Shown here in pieces: positions 1 through 13,447 of a stretch of 64,000 nucleotides of DNA; the stretch's first letter is position 1; the number at the start of each line of letters is the position of its first letter. The notes beneath the pieces were generated by a model, which was not told where the DNA came from, ran no database searches, and saw only the letters and a list, made by a program, of their open reading frames with translations. The stretch covers positions 62,001 to 126,000 of the forward strand of contig QVRM01000307.1 of assembly GCA_003439945.1 (NCBI GenBank), in the 5' to 3' direction. A program made the translations under genes and the position numbers. The DNA is from Dermanyssus gallinae (Eukaryota; Arthropoda; Arachnida; Mesostigmata; Dermanyssidae).

Positions 1-3000
1 ATTGCACAAGAAAAATTATTCTTTTAGCTTCGCTTGATTTGGTGTACCATCGGTCGGGATCAGTAAACAACCTTTGTAATTTCGCTACGGCACTTTATGA
101 GATTGCGAATACCGATATATCTCGAGAGAAGTTAGCGTTTTCTTGTACGTTGTTTGTCTACGATATAAACCATATGTCAGCCCGTAGACCCTTACTTTTC
201 CGAGAACGAAGATGCGGTACGGAGGCAAATACAATACATTATCGCCCTAATAAAAACGGGCAGAGAACACCGTGAATCTACAGTGCCTAAATAATTTCCC
301 GCCGTAAGAGTGCTGTTTATGCTAAGCTTTGTCCGTCTACCTATAGCCGCTTGGCTGGTATGCTTAAGCAGGCTTGACCTCGACAATCATATGAAAAAGT
401 TGTACAGCAAATATTTCTGAAAGAGACGTCGACACTTGCTCCAAGCAAGTTTTGTGTTATTACCAACTTCTATCAGGGCGATCCGAGTAGCTTCACACTT
501 CAACTTGTGTTTATGGAGCTCTCATATGACCCCTGAATGCGGGATGTTTAAGGACGGTTCACGTTGTTGGCACGTTTCAAGGCTTTCGCAGAGTATGACA
601 GCACAGTAGATGCAGATCATCCTGTCGTTGAGTAATCTAACCTTCGTGGGCACTGATATATATATAACTAGTAATGTTGGACATTAATAATCATATATAT
701 TCTAACTCGTGGCTACTGATTTATAATTGTTTTAGTAAACCATTTAATAATGGAAATACCCTAAAATTAATTGCGGCCACTTTTTGTTTTCGACTTGTAA
801 CGACTTGATGCTAACGCCTGTGAATCTGCTGTTTAAGCTGCATTCCGTCTGTTGTCCATGACAGCATCTGTCTGTGGGAGTTTTTTCTTTATTGATAATA
901 TGTTACAACTATTTCTGAAAGAGACCGCTTGCGTGTTACTTCGATGTCTGTAGGAGCTATGGAAGCGTCAACAATTAAAAAATAAAATTGCGAGAATTCC
1001 TGCTACTTGTGCTCATTACAAACACTCCCTTATACTGTCTACTCACTTCCAGATTTTCTGGTACCGTATCTGATAAACCATAAATTCGTAAAATCAGTTA
1101 AGTTGTGTCTAGTATGCAGCTAACAATCAATTGCAATTAGCTAAGTTACTATGGCATTTTTGCCGAGAAGCAAATGCTTTAGATACTTAAATGTTTTGTT
1201 GGGTGAAACATTGTGCATTTAAAATAAAAACAAAGAGCTGCAATCTTATTTTTAATTAACGACAGCTGACAAAGAACCTAACACACAGACCCATGTGTCT
1301 ACAAGGTGCAATACCTATAAACATGGGAATAACTGATGTCGCTTGGTTCAAATGCTGTATACAAATGTATACAATTATGTGAAACAAATTGTTTGGACTC
1401 ACCAGTAGACTCACGTCTCGGGGACGTTTTTATTCAGTGCAACCGTTGTTTGCTGTTCAAGCACCGCTTCCAATCAAGACTTAAACCTCGTATAAATATA
1501 TTGCAGAGCCTGCCTATCAAGGCTCAGAAGTGCTTGCCGAATGGAGGCAGTGAACAAGTCTATATTGTTAAGCCAGGTTTTGTTAGGCTCCTGCGCAATA
1601 ATTCCCATACAATAAAATTTAGGGAATTTAAATCTGAACCTCTAGGCAGCCATGAGTGTTTATTCCAGAACATGCTTATTTGCTTTGCCAGCTACCCGCA
1701 GCACCAAACCAGTAGTTGGTAAGAGCGGGTATTGCACGCAGTTCAAGCCATTCAACACAAAAGTTATCTACTAAAGTTTGCCGAACACGCACGTTGCCTG
1801 TTCGAAAAAGTTTGGTGCCAGTACGTCATCTTCACACGACAATACACTCAAGACGTTTACGTAAGCAGAACATTTGTCACATAATAAGAGTATCTTCTAG
1901 ATATCCAATGGCTATCCCGCCGGTGGATTTTTGAGTCTACGGCAAATATTTTGTCGCCAGAAACAAATCGAACACCGCATGCTGCTTCGTGCTTGAAAAA
2001 GCCCCTGGGCATCCAACATCGAGAAAGATCGTTTGCTTTATCGTTCTCAGAAATGTTCTATCTGACATTTATTGTATAGAACTGATACCAGAGTTTTTGT
2101 GCCTCATTTAGTCCTGAAGTCCTCACATAGCGCATCCTATCGTTAATCTTTCCCTCTGCTATGTGCGAACCCGAACTTGTCTTCTTCCGAAGCCGCGTAC
2201 TTGCCGCAATCTTGTTGCAAAACTGTCGTTTTCGGAAAACGAAAGAACTTTATAAGCTCATTAGGGGGTCCTTCAGACCGAGAATCGTAGCTAATCTTTG
2301 CTGACATTTCTTAGACAGCGCTGTTCGGTCGGCTATGGTTGTTCTTGTTTCGTCCGAACTTCGAATTTCGAATCAGACGACGACCATCCTTATTTACGTT
2401 CACACTTGAAACAGGCTCTCGCATGGATACATGCGATCGTGACGTGTGAACGCATACCGGATACGTTCAGGCAGCCCGCCAAAGTTTGATATGGTTTAGC
2501 TGTATACATCTCTATAAAGTATCAGTTGTTTTTATCGCCGTGCCTTCACGCCACCACGCATCGCATTTTATCTCGACCTTCCACGCACTTCCCTGAGTGG
2601 AACGAGAAAATCAAGTGTTTGCTTCTCTTGTAACCCAGACACTGCTACGGAAAGCACATACGTATATAACCGTATATCTTTTGTGTTGTGCTGCTACTCA
2701 CTGTCAATGATATTGGACAGTGATCCTTGTGTTATCCTATACTTCTCGCTGTCATCTCTCATTGCTATGGAGAATGACGATGCGCAAACGAGAGAAAGAG
2801 AGGTAGGAGGCACAGAAGGAATAGCAAAGCTGGAATTGCTTAAAGCAAAAGCCATACCCTGATCGTGTTCTGATGACGTAATAATCACTAAGGCTTTTTT
2901 GTTGTTGTAATACTGCGTCTAGTGGATACGAAACGAAGAGGGAATTAGAGTGCTGGCTGCCCAGAGAAGAGATCGGCGTGTGGAGGAGCGTTAATATCAC

Positions 3001-3650
3001 GAACGAGGGAGGAGACACTCTTGAGCAATTTTGTCGATCGTCGAAGTCCCTTTGGGGTGTTGGACGCAGGGGTGCCGGAATACGCGCAGAGCGCCGTCTA
3101 ATCTTCATGGACACACGGTTCGTGCGGGCCGCCGCCTGTGCCAAGCATACTTGAAGAGGATACAGGCGAGCCGGCATAAGCTCAAGGGCCTTCGTCATTA
3201 CTACACGTAATGGCGTAACATGTACAAACATACGTACATATATACATGCGTTTATCCCAAGTCCTTTGATCACGAGCTTGTAGCGACTGGTCAAAGCGAC
3301 AGATATCAAGACAGGCGCCATAGTGAGCTGAGAAAATGCAGTCCAATGTGAAACACAGAGAAATATACACAAGCCAACATATACAAAGGAACGCACACAT
3401 CAGAAATTAAAACCTAGGTAGAAAAATTAGAGGGCATACAACAGCAGAAAGCGAAAAAGTTTAAGCCAGGGAAGACTGTCCCCATATCTGCTCTGCAAGA
3501 TGGCTCGCATCACTAACAGCTTGCTTACTTCTGTGGGACTCACAAACCCGCTATACCCTGATTCATCTCCTACTCCCCAAAGCTCGGTATTACTTTAGCA
3601 TTGCCTCGAATGCGTTACAGAACTCATGGAGCATAATTGTAACCTTTAAC
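1..3650. other. Unique DNA, no gene recognised
   Basis: No recognisable gene, transposon or long repeat was seen here. Short open frames exist, the longest being 214 codons on the minus strand at 2752-3396 and 128 codons on the plus strand at 1336-1722. None shows a known motif or a composition suggesting selection. The sequence is moderately AT-rich without long microsatellites and could be intergenic or intronic. Confidence 0.5.
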
Positions 3651-3739
3651 TTTTGTCCCCAACGATACTATTTATGGTAAAGTGTCATATGCTCCTTGTG
3701 TGTCCATTTATTAGATTTAAAGGATATTTTTATTACGGG

Positions 3740-3905
3740 CTTGCTCTTACTGTCAGGAGTCCCTTACGCAACAGCCTGCGTCAAGGCGACCTCATTTCGC
3801 CGCCTGCATCGATTTATGCAAATTTATGTTGCTTGACACGTTTTGCATTTATACTGCATTCAGCTAACAAATGCGGGATAGAACATATCTGTATGGTGAA
3901 CAGCT
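3740..3905 (+). pseudogene. Possible reverse transcriptase scrap
   Basis: The plus-strand frame contains SLRQGDLISPP followed by hydrophobic residues. This resembles RT motif 4 of non-LTR elements, usually written RQGDPLSPLLF. Nothing before or after gives the aspartate motifs (block A, YxDD), so this would be a very short relic. It lies inside a 98-codon open frame (3653-3949). A chance match is possible; a translated search of the flanking 500 bp against RT profiles would decide. Confidence 0.25.
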
Positions 3906-3949
3906 CAGATCTGCGAGCTTGCAGGGGCCCAATGACAGGCAATCCCTAA

Positions 3950-4555
3950 AGGCAGGAACAGGAAAGCAAGACAAGAGAATCTACTCGTCTGCCTGCAATA
4001 TTAGCTCACAAACGTCGCCGTTACGAAACGACAAGAGAGAGGATTAGCTAGCAGTGACCTATATTGAAGCATGAACAGCCACGGGTTTGGTTTCGGCACG
4101 ACCCCATATCGACTGTCATAGACCTGCCAACTGTCCACTCCTGTGTAGAAGCAGTGGCCTATTTTTCCAAACGTACCTATTTTTACACTGACCCTCTGCC
4201 AATGACGGCTCTATAAGTGTGCTTATAAAATAGGCTGATCCCTACTTAAAAAGAATCGAGTCGGCGGCGAGGTTGGCCCCCTGCGCGGAGTAGTGTAGTG
4301 TCGTAACCGAAACGAAAATAGCGCTATTTCAGCGGCACACAACACCGACTTGCCAAGAAGAGCTGCATATACCAGAACAGCAACGATCTCTTGTCGTTGA
4401 TTAGACTCCAGATCGGCGATCTACAGACAGGGCCTGTCGGGATCGTTGTCGACTTAGGTAGCAACATATGTAAAGCAAACATGTTGCACACTTTTTCATA
4501 ACAAATGATTAGATAGATGACTGTGGTATTTATATATTGATTGAAGTGACAGGGA

Positions 4556-4591
<36 letters not shown>

Positions 4592-7500
4592 CCTGTCACT
4601 AAAGGTACGCTGCTGGCTGACCTCATTAGGCCAAGACAGTACTCTTCTATGCTATGCACTTCAGTCCGTCGTGCGCGGTTACTATCTACATATGTGATTT
4701 CAAAATAAAATTTTGTCACACTTAAAGTAGCCAACTAACCGGGTGTCCCAATCCGGTTTTGCATTCTAGTTCGTTGTCCCGTTTTGCAAAGTGGAACATC
4801 CCCTGTCAATCGGTATAAATACTCGCAAACTTAACCCGTCTGTTGTTTTATGCAGATCTTTATTTTTTCATTCGCGTTTTACGTCTAGGAGTTTAGGTGA
4901 AACAATACGCGGAATCGTACCGCTAGGATCTTCTAGTAAATTTAAGAGCATTTATATGAATAGTACAGCAGTCACCATAACGACGACGAACCACTTAAAA
5001 CAATAGTTACGACATCTGCCGAGCGATCAGTCACGAAAGAGCGTTACTTAAGGCTTAAGTTTGTTTTTTGTTACCTGGAATGTATGGACGAGCGGCATTA
5101 GTGATACGTTCCTTAATAGTCAGTTGCTGAAACTAATCTCTTAAGCACCTGGTGCCTTGTGCCCTGACTAAGCTGTAAACTGTACCTATGCGTTTTAATT
5201 TGTCATAACTGCGCAACAACCGAAAGAGATACTGACGTGACAACACCAGCAGTATCCGCTGACAGTTTCACAACATACGAGTAATGTATACGGCAAATGT
5301 GAAGTGGAAGTATGTCCTTAAAGTTCAAGTCCCTTCGGTCGTTGTTCAAGAACCTGGCCTCTACTTACTAAGCTGCTCTCATTATTTTTCATTTGTGGGA
5401 CAATTTTGCCAACAAGTAGGATTTCCAGCGTTGAGATTTGACCGACAAATGACAAACTCCAATCTGCGACGCATATCGTGGACACGCTTGATTCTAATGT
5501 ATGTGGAAATTGTCATTGTATATTTTAGCAACTTCAGCCAAAACAATCGTCTACATTGTCGCCCTAGGATCGTTCCTAGAGATGAAGTTGAAACTTGTGT
5601 CACACGCGGACAGTCTGTCAGCGCCTTCCGTTAAGGACTTTTCTGCGTTTAGTTTCTGTTTTTCGTTTTCGCCTTTTTCGTTCGCTTTTTTCCTTAGGCA
5701 GTAAGTAGGATGGGTCTCATCCCATTAAAACGGAGCGTCTAGCTACCGAGGGGCCGATAATGAGTTCGGGTCGAAATCCTAGAATAATGGTGGTGGAAGA
5801 AACTGTGGAAGTAATACGTCCTACGCTTCGGTGGCTGAGAGGAAGGTCTCTGCTGTTACTCCCTTTGTATTAGCTGTTGCCGGGCCGTTACGGCTTTCAT
5901 CTGGACAGACCTCGTCCAGACCGAAGACGTACGCCTGCTCCTCATTCTCTTGGCCTCAGACACAGAACGACAGCAACGTGGCTCTCACAAGGTGATGGTT
6001 TCTATTACTACAACAACCACTGCTACTACTACTACTATTAACGCTATTATGACAACTATTGTCACATTCGGCACTCACAATGCTCCGTATGTGATGTGTA
6101 GCAGAGAGCGGCCACCAAAAAACACCGACCGACCGACGCTACTAGGCTGGCCTGACAAACATGACCAAACATAACTTCAACAGCGTCGTTGTACAACAGT
6201 GACATGCGGTAAAAGGAAACGTCTTAAGGGGGGTTCTTCTTGCACGTACGTAAAAATAAAAATGTTGCTTTAAAAGCGTATATATATTTTTTTTAAGGGG
6301 AGCCTTGCCGAGTGTGCAAACGTATTGCAAATGATAATTAAATCATTACAATATTTTCTAGAGAAGAGAGAGAGGAATAGAGAAAAAGCAAAGATCACGC
6401 AATTATACATACAAACATTGGACATGATAAAGTGAATAAATACACTATAGTAGATAACAGATGACACAAATACGTATCACCACCGAATAGGGTCAGTTAA
6501 AACAGGTTTATAGAAAAGACAAATCAATCTTAACGAACTGCAAATAGAACCACCTTTTTGCGAACCACTTTCTTTTATGACAATTGAAATTATTTTATAG
6601 AAACATTTTAATTAGTCTAGGCTTGTAGAACCGTTCATGAAATAGGGTCGTTACAACCTGTTTGGATATTTGCGTTGTTCACTTCAAGGTTTCTTATTGG
6701 ACCATTTTACAGGCTTATTATTTATATATGCATATTTAGCGGTGTGAATTAATTTCACAGTGGTACACCCAAGAGCATTGGACGTGAAAGTTAAGTTCTA
6801 TGAGAAAGATGCTGCTTTTAAGGCTCGCCGCTTTTGCCTAAGATGTCTAAGACGGCATCGATCGTTGTGATTTGCATTACGTATATGATGTAATTATGTA
6901 TATAACCGCAACATACATCTGTTTATGGTTACGTTAGAGCAAGCCGACCTGAGCTGGGGATCTTCTGGGTCTATTCTCTTCTGGTAACCTAAGTACCGAC
7001 AGCAGTAGAGATGCGAATAACTAGAGGTACAATTACTTTATGTTGGTCAAAAAGTAGAAATTTTTTTTAGTTATGCCCTCACTTCAAACTCCTCTTAAAT
7101 TAGCAGTTAGTATTGCTACCGTTGGAGTACAAAACAAAACACTAAGGTATTTCTCGACAAATCTACGCGATAGGCGAAGAGCGTGTCCCGCTAAATGGTG
7201 AGCATGTTTATCACAACAGTGGTACCTGAGCAAGTTTAGAGCTAAACAGACTTTTTAAAATGCTAATATAACAAAGTTATATAAATACAAATGCATGGAA
7301 AGGACTAATTTTAGTTGGAACTGATCAACAAATAAAAATTCTAATCACATATATGGGAACGTTAGATCACAATGTGTTTTAAGCGTTGTTACATCGCTAA
7401 GGTTAAAAGCGCAAAACACAAACTAAGCTGCTAGCTATCGGTCATCACTTAGAATGTTTAACTCGCTAAGCCTTTCCATGGAATTCGTACGAAATGTATA

Positions 7501-8050
7501 CAGTCGGTTTGTCGCCACGACGAGCATATACCACTTCCCTAACATTTATAGACATATCAACAATATAAGACGTGCAAACGATAGTCCTATCGATGCTCAG
7601 GCAAATAAGCAAACATCTTAATGCGTTCCTTTTCAGAGGGCCCGGGTAAACTTGAGATTTAAGTGTATTATTATGGTATATAGCAAACAATTTACAATAG
7701 TAATTATATACGTATATCAATACTCAGCAAAGCTACTTAGAATGCGTTAAAATCTGACGACAGCGATATTGCCTCGATATTCAGAATGTATGTTACAGGA
7801 AGGCCTTCGATTGCGATATATTGGTTCTTATAGCTAGAATATCACTTGGGTTTGCCAAATCAACAACTCCTCTTCTCTTATGTTGCAATGTATATCTAAC
7901 GACCTTTGCGTACGACCGAAACGACACTCTCTAAAATGTTATGCACATATCTGAATCGCTGACTTAAGATACTTTGAAACTAGTATATTCTTTGCTGGCG
8001 GGCGACTGTGGAGATAACTGACCTAAAGAAATGTACCTGTCGCAGAGCCA
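3950..8050. other. Unique DNA with simple repeats, no gene recognised
   Basis: Holds an (AT)n-centred hairpin (described separately), CT/ACT-rich patches near 5640-5700 and 6000-6060, and a short match at 7262-7291 to a 3'-UTR-like repeat also found near 23.2 kb. No protein family was recognised in any frame. Confidence 0.5.
4545..4600. repeat. Perfect inverted repeat around (AT)n
   Basis: The 13-base arm AGTGACAGGGAAT at 4545-4557 is perfectly complementary to ATTCCCTGTCACT at 4588-4600. The 30 bases between are pure (AT)n, itself self-complementary, so the whole 56 bases can fold into one uninterrupted hairpin or extrude as a cruciform. Confidence 0.85.
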
Positions 8051-8053
8051 CTG

Positions 8054-8236
8054 TTAATCCCTTATAAATCCCTCTGGGCCCGAGTGGCTTTGGATTGCAT
8101 GGAGCATTATAATTCGGATCCTTTTTAAGCCAAACACTGTAGTTTTGCAGGTTAACCGCCTGTTGATGGTAACGGTGGCCTCATCACTAAAAGGTTTGTC
8201 GGGTAGTTCACCATCACTCAGCGCGTCACGAAGCAC
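8054..8236 (-). pseudogene. IS630/Tc-type transposase fossil
   Basis: The minus-strand frame reads PFSDEATVTINRR, matching the first catalytic block (FSDE...) of IS630/Tc1-like DDE transposases. The following sequence continues in a shifted frame as NLQNYSVWLKKDPNYN, matching the family's usual N-x-x-N-x-x-x-W-x-x-x-x-P stretch just after it. At least one frameshift is therefore needed and only about 60 residues survive. No terminal inverted repeats were found. The family assignment rests on motif memory, so confidence is moderate. Confidence 0.5.
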
Positions 8237-8239
8237 TTT

Positions 8240-9978
8240 TGCTCCAAGGTAGCGCGATTTTCATCGTTGCAGTATGAACTTGTTGAAACTTGTAAAAGTC
8301 CTTATTCAGATCCGTTTCGAAAGCCGCCGACGCTTCTATCTGAAATGCGAAAATGCACTACCTGCTTTATTTTCTTTCGTTGCTACCGCACTCTCTCTCT
8401 CTCTCTTCTCTCTCTCTCTATATATATATATATATACGATGAAATAATCTACAATACTGTTATTGAATATTATTTCTATCAATTTACGACAAAGCGGCAA
8501 ACTTCTCTTTGTATAGTGCTTATGTTAGAATTAACAGCAGTAATAAATGCTTACGCTTGAAATTAAGTTTAGCGAAGCGCTATTTGTCAGGTAGACATAC
8601 GTACATACACGTATACTTAGCAAATACAATTATAGGCCTATCTATACGTGGTAAATACCTTGCACTATATATATATACTATATATATATATATATATATA
8701 TATACGAAGATGACAAGCTCTATGTGTATATCGACAACGTACTGCATTCGAGTGCACTGATGAAGATTGAACACCGTTCGAAGCTTAGCGACGACATTAC
8801 CCCACCTCACGTTCGCGGCGCGATTGCACGGCGGTCAGGTGTAATCATAATGTCATAAATATACGAACAGCAGCGATTTCCAATAGAGACCTCACGGGAA
8901 CATCATATTTATCATCATTACATGGCCTGATAGGCTCGCCTCCATTAGGCCTTGTTCGAACCTTGCGGCATGCGCGCGCGGCGCTCCCTCGCTAGGGTCG
9001 GGGCGCGGGCCTCAGACGGCTCTAAGAAGGTGGCCTAGCGTCTAGGCTCCGACGCGAACGAAGTAGTTGGTAGGCGGCTGTTCCCTGCGGCCCGGCTCGT
9101 CCTGTGTGTGAACTGTTTCATCGTCACCGTCACCACGCATCCGTTGCTCGTTGGGACATCAGGTTTGTCGTCGTAGTAGACACGGGCCAACGGGCCAAAG
9201 CCCTGATTCCCAGCCGTTGGCGATCCCAGATTCCCGCTTTGTCAACCCCTCGCTAGCAACAACAGCAGCAGCAGAGGCAATAGCAGCACATAGAAAGCGG
9301 GCGTAGACGGTGAGCAGCCGCCTACTTGTCCTGATCGGTATTCCGAACACCCATCGGGTTGGCAGAGACCGGACGTTTAGTTGTGGCTTTCGTGTCCTTC
9401 TCAGACGGCCAGAAAACCAAGGAAAATATTCTTTTTTCCACGTGTGGTAAGGAGAGTTCGCCGTTCGCCAGAGCAGCGCTAACCGCCGTTCGGCTTAACC
9501 TGGCTGATGATCACGTTCAAGGCGCACCCGTTGTACGAAACACGGCTATTCATTGGAATGCATTAACGGGTGGGTGCGAAGTGTATGACTGACAGACCCT
9601 GGACTTTTGTCCGTACGCGCCGCACTGTTACGTTAGCCTAGTTTCCGCTTTCGCTCACCGCTTTCAGATATTTTCTCTTTTTTTTTCGAACGTGTAATCG
9701 CATCGTAGCTATCTTGTGCAAGAAGTTGGCCGTCTCTAACTATGTACATGTTTAAACAGACGAGTTTTCGCCTGCGGAGGGTACAATTGACAGTTTCGAT
9801 TTTGGTTCCGAACACGGTTTACTATTCAATTAACAGTTTCATACTACACTTATTCAATATATATATATATATATCGCGCCTGGAATACCCCGCTCATCTA
9901 GCACTACGCGGCGATGCCCCAAAAGCTCTGTAAATTTCTGAAGGGATTTTATATGATTGCCCGATACAAGTAAATGTG
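8240..9978. other. Simple repeats and a GC-rich CpG-containing segment
   Basis: Contains (CT)n at 8391-8419 running into (AT)n to 8436, interrupted (AT)n at 8665-8704 and short (AT)n at 9857-9874. From about 8960 to 9360 the sequence becomes GC-rich with many CpGs, unlike its surroundings. This could be a host promoter or untranslated first exon, but no conserved coding frame, TATA box or clear splice site was identified. No gene is called. Confidence 0.4.
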
Positions 9979-10009
9979 AATATATATATATATATACAAG
10001 GAGTGTCCG

Positions 10010-10710
10010 AATAATCGATTGGCATTTTAAAAAGTTCCTGCGCTCTATCCGCAAACTGCTGTTTTCGTAAGCATGGCAAGGTAGGACTTCTACATCCAAG
10101 AAAGAGCGTTAGTCAACGAAAAAAACGTGTAACGATTGTAAAAATCTGTCATGAAAGGATACACGGATCGCTTGTTCGCCTAAGGCCGGGTGTGTGAAAA
10201 CAATGTTCGGTGACATCGGTTTGGAAGGCGTGCCCAGCCACTAGGTCGTTCGGGCACCTTAACCTGGTGTATTTTAAGATAGGATCTAGCGATTTATTCA
10301 TGAGAAATTCAACTGGCACACGACCTCAACTCTACGGACCGATCAGAAGCGGCTAAACTTAGCCAAATTAGCTTCCGAGATGATGCAACATGATACAGGT
10401 CTTGAGAAGAAAATGATATTTTCCGATGAAGCCCAATATTATCTAAAGGTAAGTATGAATAAACAAAACTGGTGCGCCTGAACAACCGAGGGTATTTACG
10501 TGATTCACTAAGAGCCGTTACATGGGCCATATGGAATCATGAGACCCTATTAGTTTCACCCCACGGTGAATAGCGAATATTACCGCGGCATTAATTGTCT
10601 GCGGCAAAAATTAGACGGTATCAATTTGAGCAAACTATGGTTCTTTCATTATGATGTCACAAGCCACACCACCGATGAGACAGTTGAACTTTGAAGAATG
10701 ATATAGTAAA
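10010..10710 (+). pseudogene. IS630-type transposase fossil, frameshifted
   Basis: Near 10400 the plus strand encodes KKMIFSDEAQYYLKVSMNKQN, matching the IS630-like block FSDEAhFhLnGyVNkQN with the first catalytic Asp. Near 10640 another frame gives LWFFHYDVTSHTTDETVEL, matching the second catalytic block (WFqQDGAtsHtA). The region between has stops and indels. The left edge, right after (AT)n at 9979-9996, starts ACAAGGAGTGTCCGAATAAT. This resembles the terminal repeat of the foldback element at 21949-23115 (ACAGGGTGTCCGGATTTGA). No right end was identified. It is a dead copy that may belong to the family behind the foldback element. Confidence 0.6.
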
Positions 10711-12087
10711 TGTAACTAAACTATCTACACATATAACACATAGTTGAACTACGTGAGCAATTATGTGATGCAGAAATGCAGAGTCCATAGCCCGAACAGA
10801 AGTGACTTTAATGCAAATGAGAAAGACACATTTCGTTCACTACAGCAAATTTACAAATCCACAGATAAATCAGCGTGTTTACAACTGAGTTACATTTAGA
10901 CTTGGTCACAGTTTATGTATACTATATTTTGCCGACAGATACACACGCAGAGGACTTACCGTCAAAGTTTACACTCTGCTTGTCCGGGTCGCCCACAATT
11001 ACGGCATAACATTACCATGTCAAGACAAGCTTATACCACTAGAAAACAATGCAGCAGTAATGAGTGTACATATATACAATACAGTAGGGTGCTTGGTCAA
11101 ATCGACGTGCGTCAAACATCGCACCTTGCAATGCCAGGCCACCGTTACTACTTGCGCGCACTCGCCTGCCTATCTGGTATCTGCTACGCCTGGTTAGATA
11201 GGTGTTTTAGGTAGATACCTCACTTAGTCTGCGAGCGACTGCGCAGAGTTCGTGGTTAGGCGAGCCAGGTGCCGGCCGATACACCAATATCACTGCGAAC
11301 GGCGGTGGTTGCAATCGGTGTGGACTCGTCCAACTGCGAGCACTTGTACGGATCGGATGGCATTGGTCATTGGCCATTGGTTGGTTTCAGGAATCGCCGC
11401 GGCCTGCGGCCTGCAGAGCACTGGCCACCTTACGAACTACTACGATGACGGCGGAGGCGACTTCATTTGGCGCAGCTGCGACCCCGCCAGCGAGTCGCAA
11501 TGGTACATGAGGTCTGGCAGAGCACTAGGGGGGCGCTAGGGCCTGCTCGTCCTCGTTGGTTCTCGTCGAAACGACAACCACCCCCACCACCACCAACCAG
11601 CGTCGAAGGCAATTCGTTAGAAGCCTCACTCTCGGCGGGCCCTATACTACTACTACTACCACTACCACTACTACGACTACAATCGTTGACCAGCGAGTAC
11701 GTTCGTCGCCGAGCGAGCATCCCGTAGCTAGCGGGACAGCTTCCGTTTGCCGTATCGTCATCATCCAACTTTCTATTGCAGGCGTTGTTACTCTGCTGCT
11801 CTGGCTGACAGGTTCTGCCCTCACTCACCCCCAAACCTACCCCAATTGCTCCACAACCTCACCCCCCCCCCACCCGATAGCTACCCATTCGCGTCACTGG
11901 GACAGCTAAACACGCACAACCGTTGGTTGTTACCGTCAGTGTGTATCTGTCTAACCTGCTCGGTTACAGTATCTATAACTGCGTACACATAACGAAACAG
12001 CTCCGCCCACTCGACACATGGCGGTGTTGCGTCAACACGAAGAAATTAAGAAGAATAGTTGGAAATTTGACCAATTTGACAGCATTT

Positions 12088-12122
<35 letters not shown>

Positions 12123-12152
12123 CAGCTCTCATACATTACGTTCACCAACATC

Positions 12153-12183
<31 letters not shown>

Positions 12184-13440
12184 ACGACTGCCTATTTTCT
12201 TCTGACCGTATTTGAATTATTTTGTAAATATGAGGGCTCATATGGCGCAGGGATATATATATATATATATATACGGGCATGGATACCACTGCGACAAATA
12301 TCGAATCAGTAAACCGTTTTGATACTGCAGTCGCTTGTGTCGCAAGTATCGTTAACAAGATCACCACATAACAGACTATAGCGATTTCTATAGTGACGGT
12401 AACGCAATATGAGTGTCGCAGTAAACCCAATAAGAACAAGAACAACCACAACAGCAACGCTCACTGCTTACTCGTCCTGTTACAATTACAGCGTTTCACG
12501 CTTGCTTGTGCCACCGCGACTAATGCGGCTATCTGTTACTACTGCACTAGCTTTTCTTATTAACAATACAAGCATTACTATAACTACCACTAACTACCGC
12601 GCATTCGTGGTTTGTCCGGGGCACTCTCTTTCTATCTTTCATGATATGTGCTGCAGTGAGGAAATATATATATATATATATATATACATGTGTTTGTGTA
12701 TGGATGTATTGAGGAGATATAGAATGCAACGTAAGTTTTGCACGATGGCGCCGCCATCTGTGGCCACTGCCGAATCTAGCGATCGCCCTGCAGGCTCCCT
12801 CGTTTGTTGTCGCTAGCCCCTAACTCATGTGTTTCGTATCCTTTCGTGTCGTGCTTTCATTGGCAATCTCCGTCTCCTCGTTCCAAACAGCCGGCCGCTT
12901 AAGACAGTTTCCGAGGGGTCAACTGGAGCTCCTACGACGCTAATACTGCTACTACAACTGCTGACTTAGCCCCGACGCCCATCTAACTACCACCCCTGCT
13001 GCTTTGTGGTTGTTACTGATTAGTGTCGTTGTTGTTGTTGCTGATATTGTTGTTGTCGTTGTCGTCGTTGTATTCACTGATGACTTGCACTTTCGAGCAA
13101 ATCGATGTTTCAAATCCTCGCTCCGCCAGTCTCGATGAGGGAATGAATCTATTTGCCATTGGCCAGCAGTCATTCATTGCCCATTGGCCAACTGGTCCAT
13201 AGGCCACACTTAGGCAGACAGATAGGCAACAACAACAACAGCAACAACAACAACAGCAACTGCAACTGTAGTACCGACAGCAGTAGCAGAGTCGTCGACA
13301 ACAAAGCCCGCTCAATCCAAATGAATGGCAGACCGTCGTTGAATAGTGAGCGATCATGTGTAACACGCTCCTGGTAGCAGCGCATCGTTTGCGGCTGGCG
13401 GACCTCATATAGTTCGAAGGGATAGGGACACTCACACAAA
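10711..13440. other. Simple-repeat-rich DNA with GC-rich patches
   Basis: Includes a GC-rich segment (about 11220-11560), (ACT)n/(CAC)n stretches near 11560-11680, a C-run near 11860, (AT)n at 12090-12118, 12153-12175, 12253-12273 and 12664-12686, (GTT)n/(GTC)n at 13020-13075 and (CAA)n/(CAG)n at 13227-13265. A minus-strand open frame at 11463-11834 is rich in Ser and Gly and could be a host exon, but its start is TTG, and it has no recognisable domain or clear splice sites. No gene is called. Confidence 0.4.
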
Positions 13441-13447
13441 CACAATG

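Noticed and set aside
1336..1722. 128-codon open frame on the plus strand
   Set aside because: No recognisable motif, no neighbouring exon and no splice-site support; length is compatible with chance over this much DNA.
2752..3396. 214-codon open frame on the minus strand
   Set aside because: Composition looks random, no domain was recognised, and other frames overlap it.
11463..11834. Ser/Gly-rich minus-strand frame considered as a host exon
   Set aside because: Starts at TTG, is driven by triplet repeats, and has no identifiable domain or clear splice boundaries.
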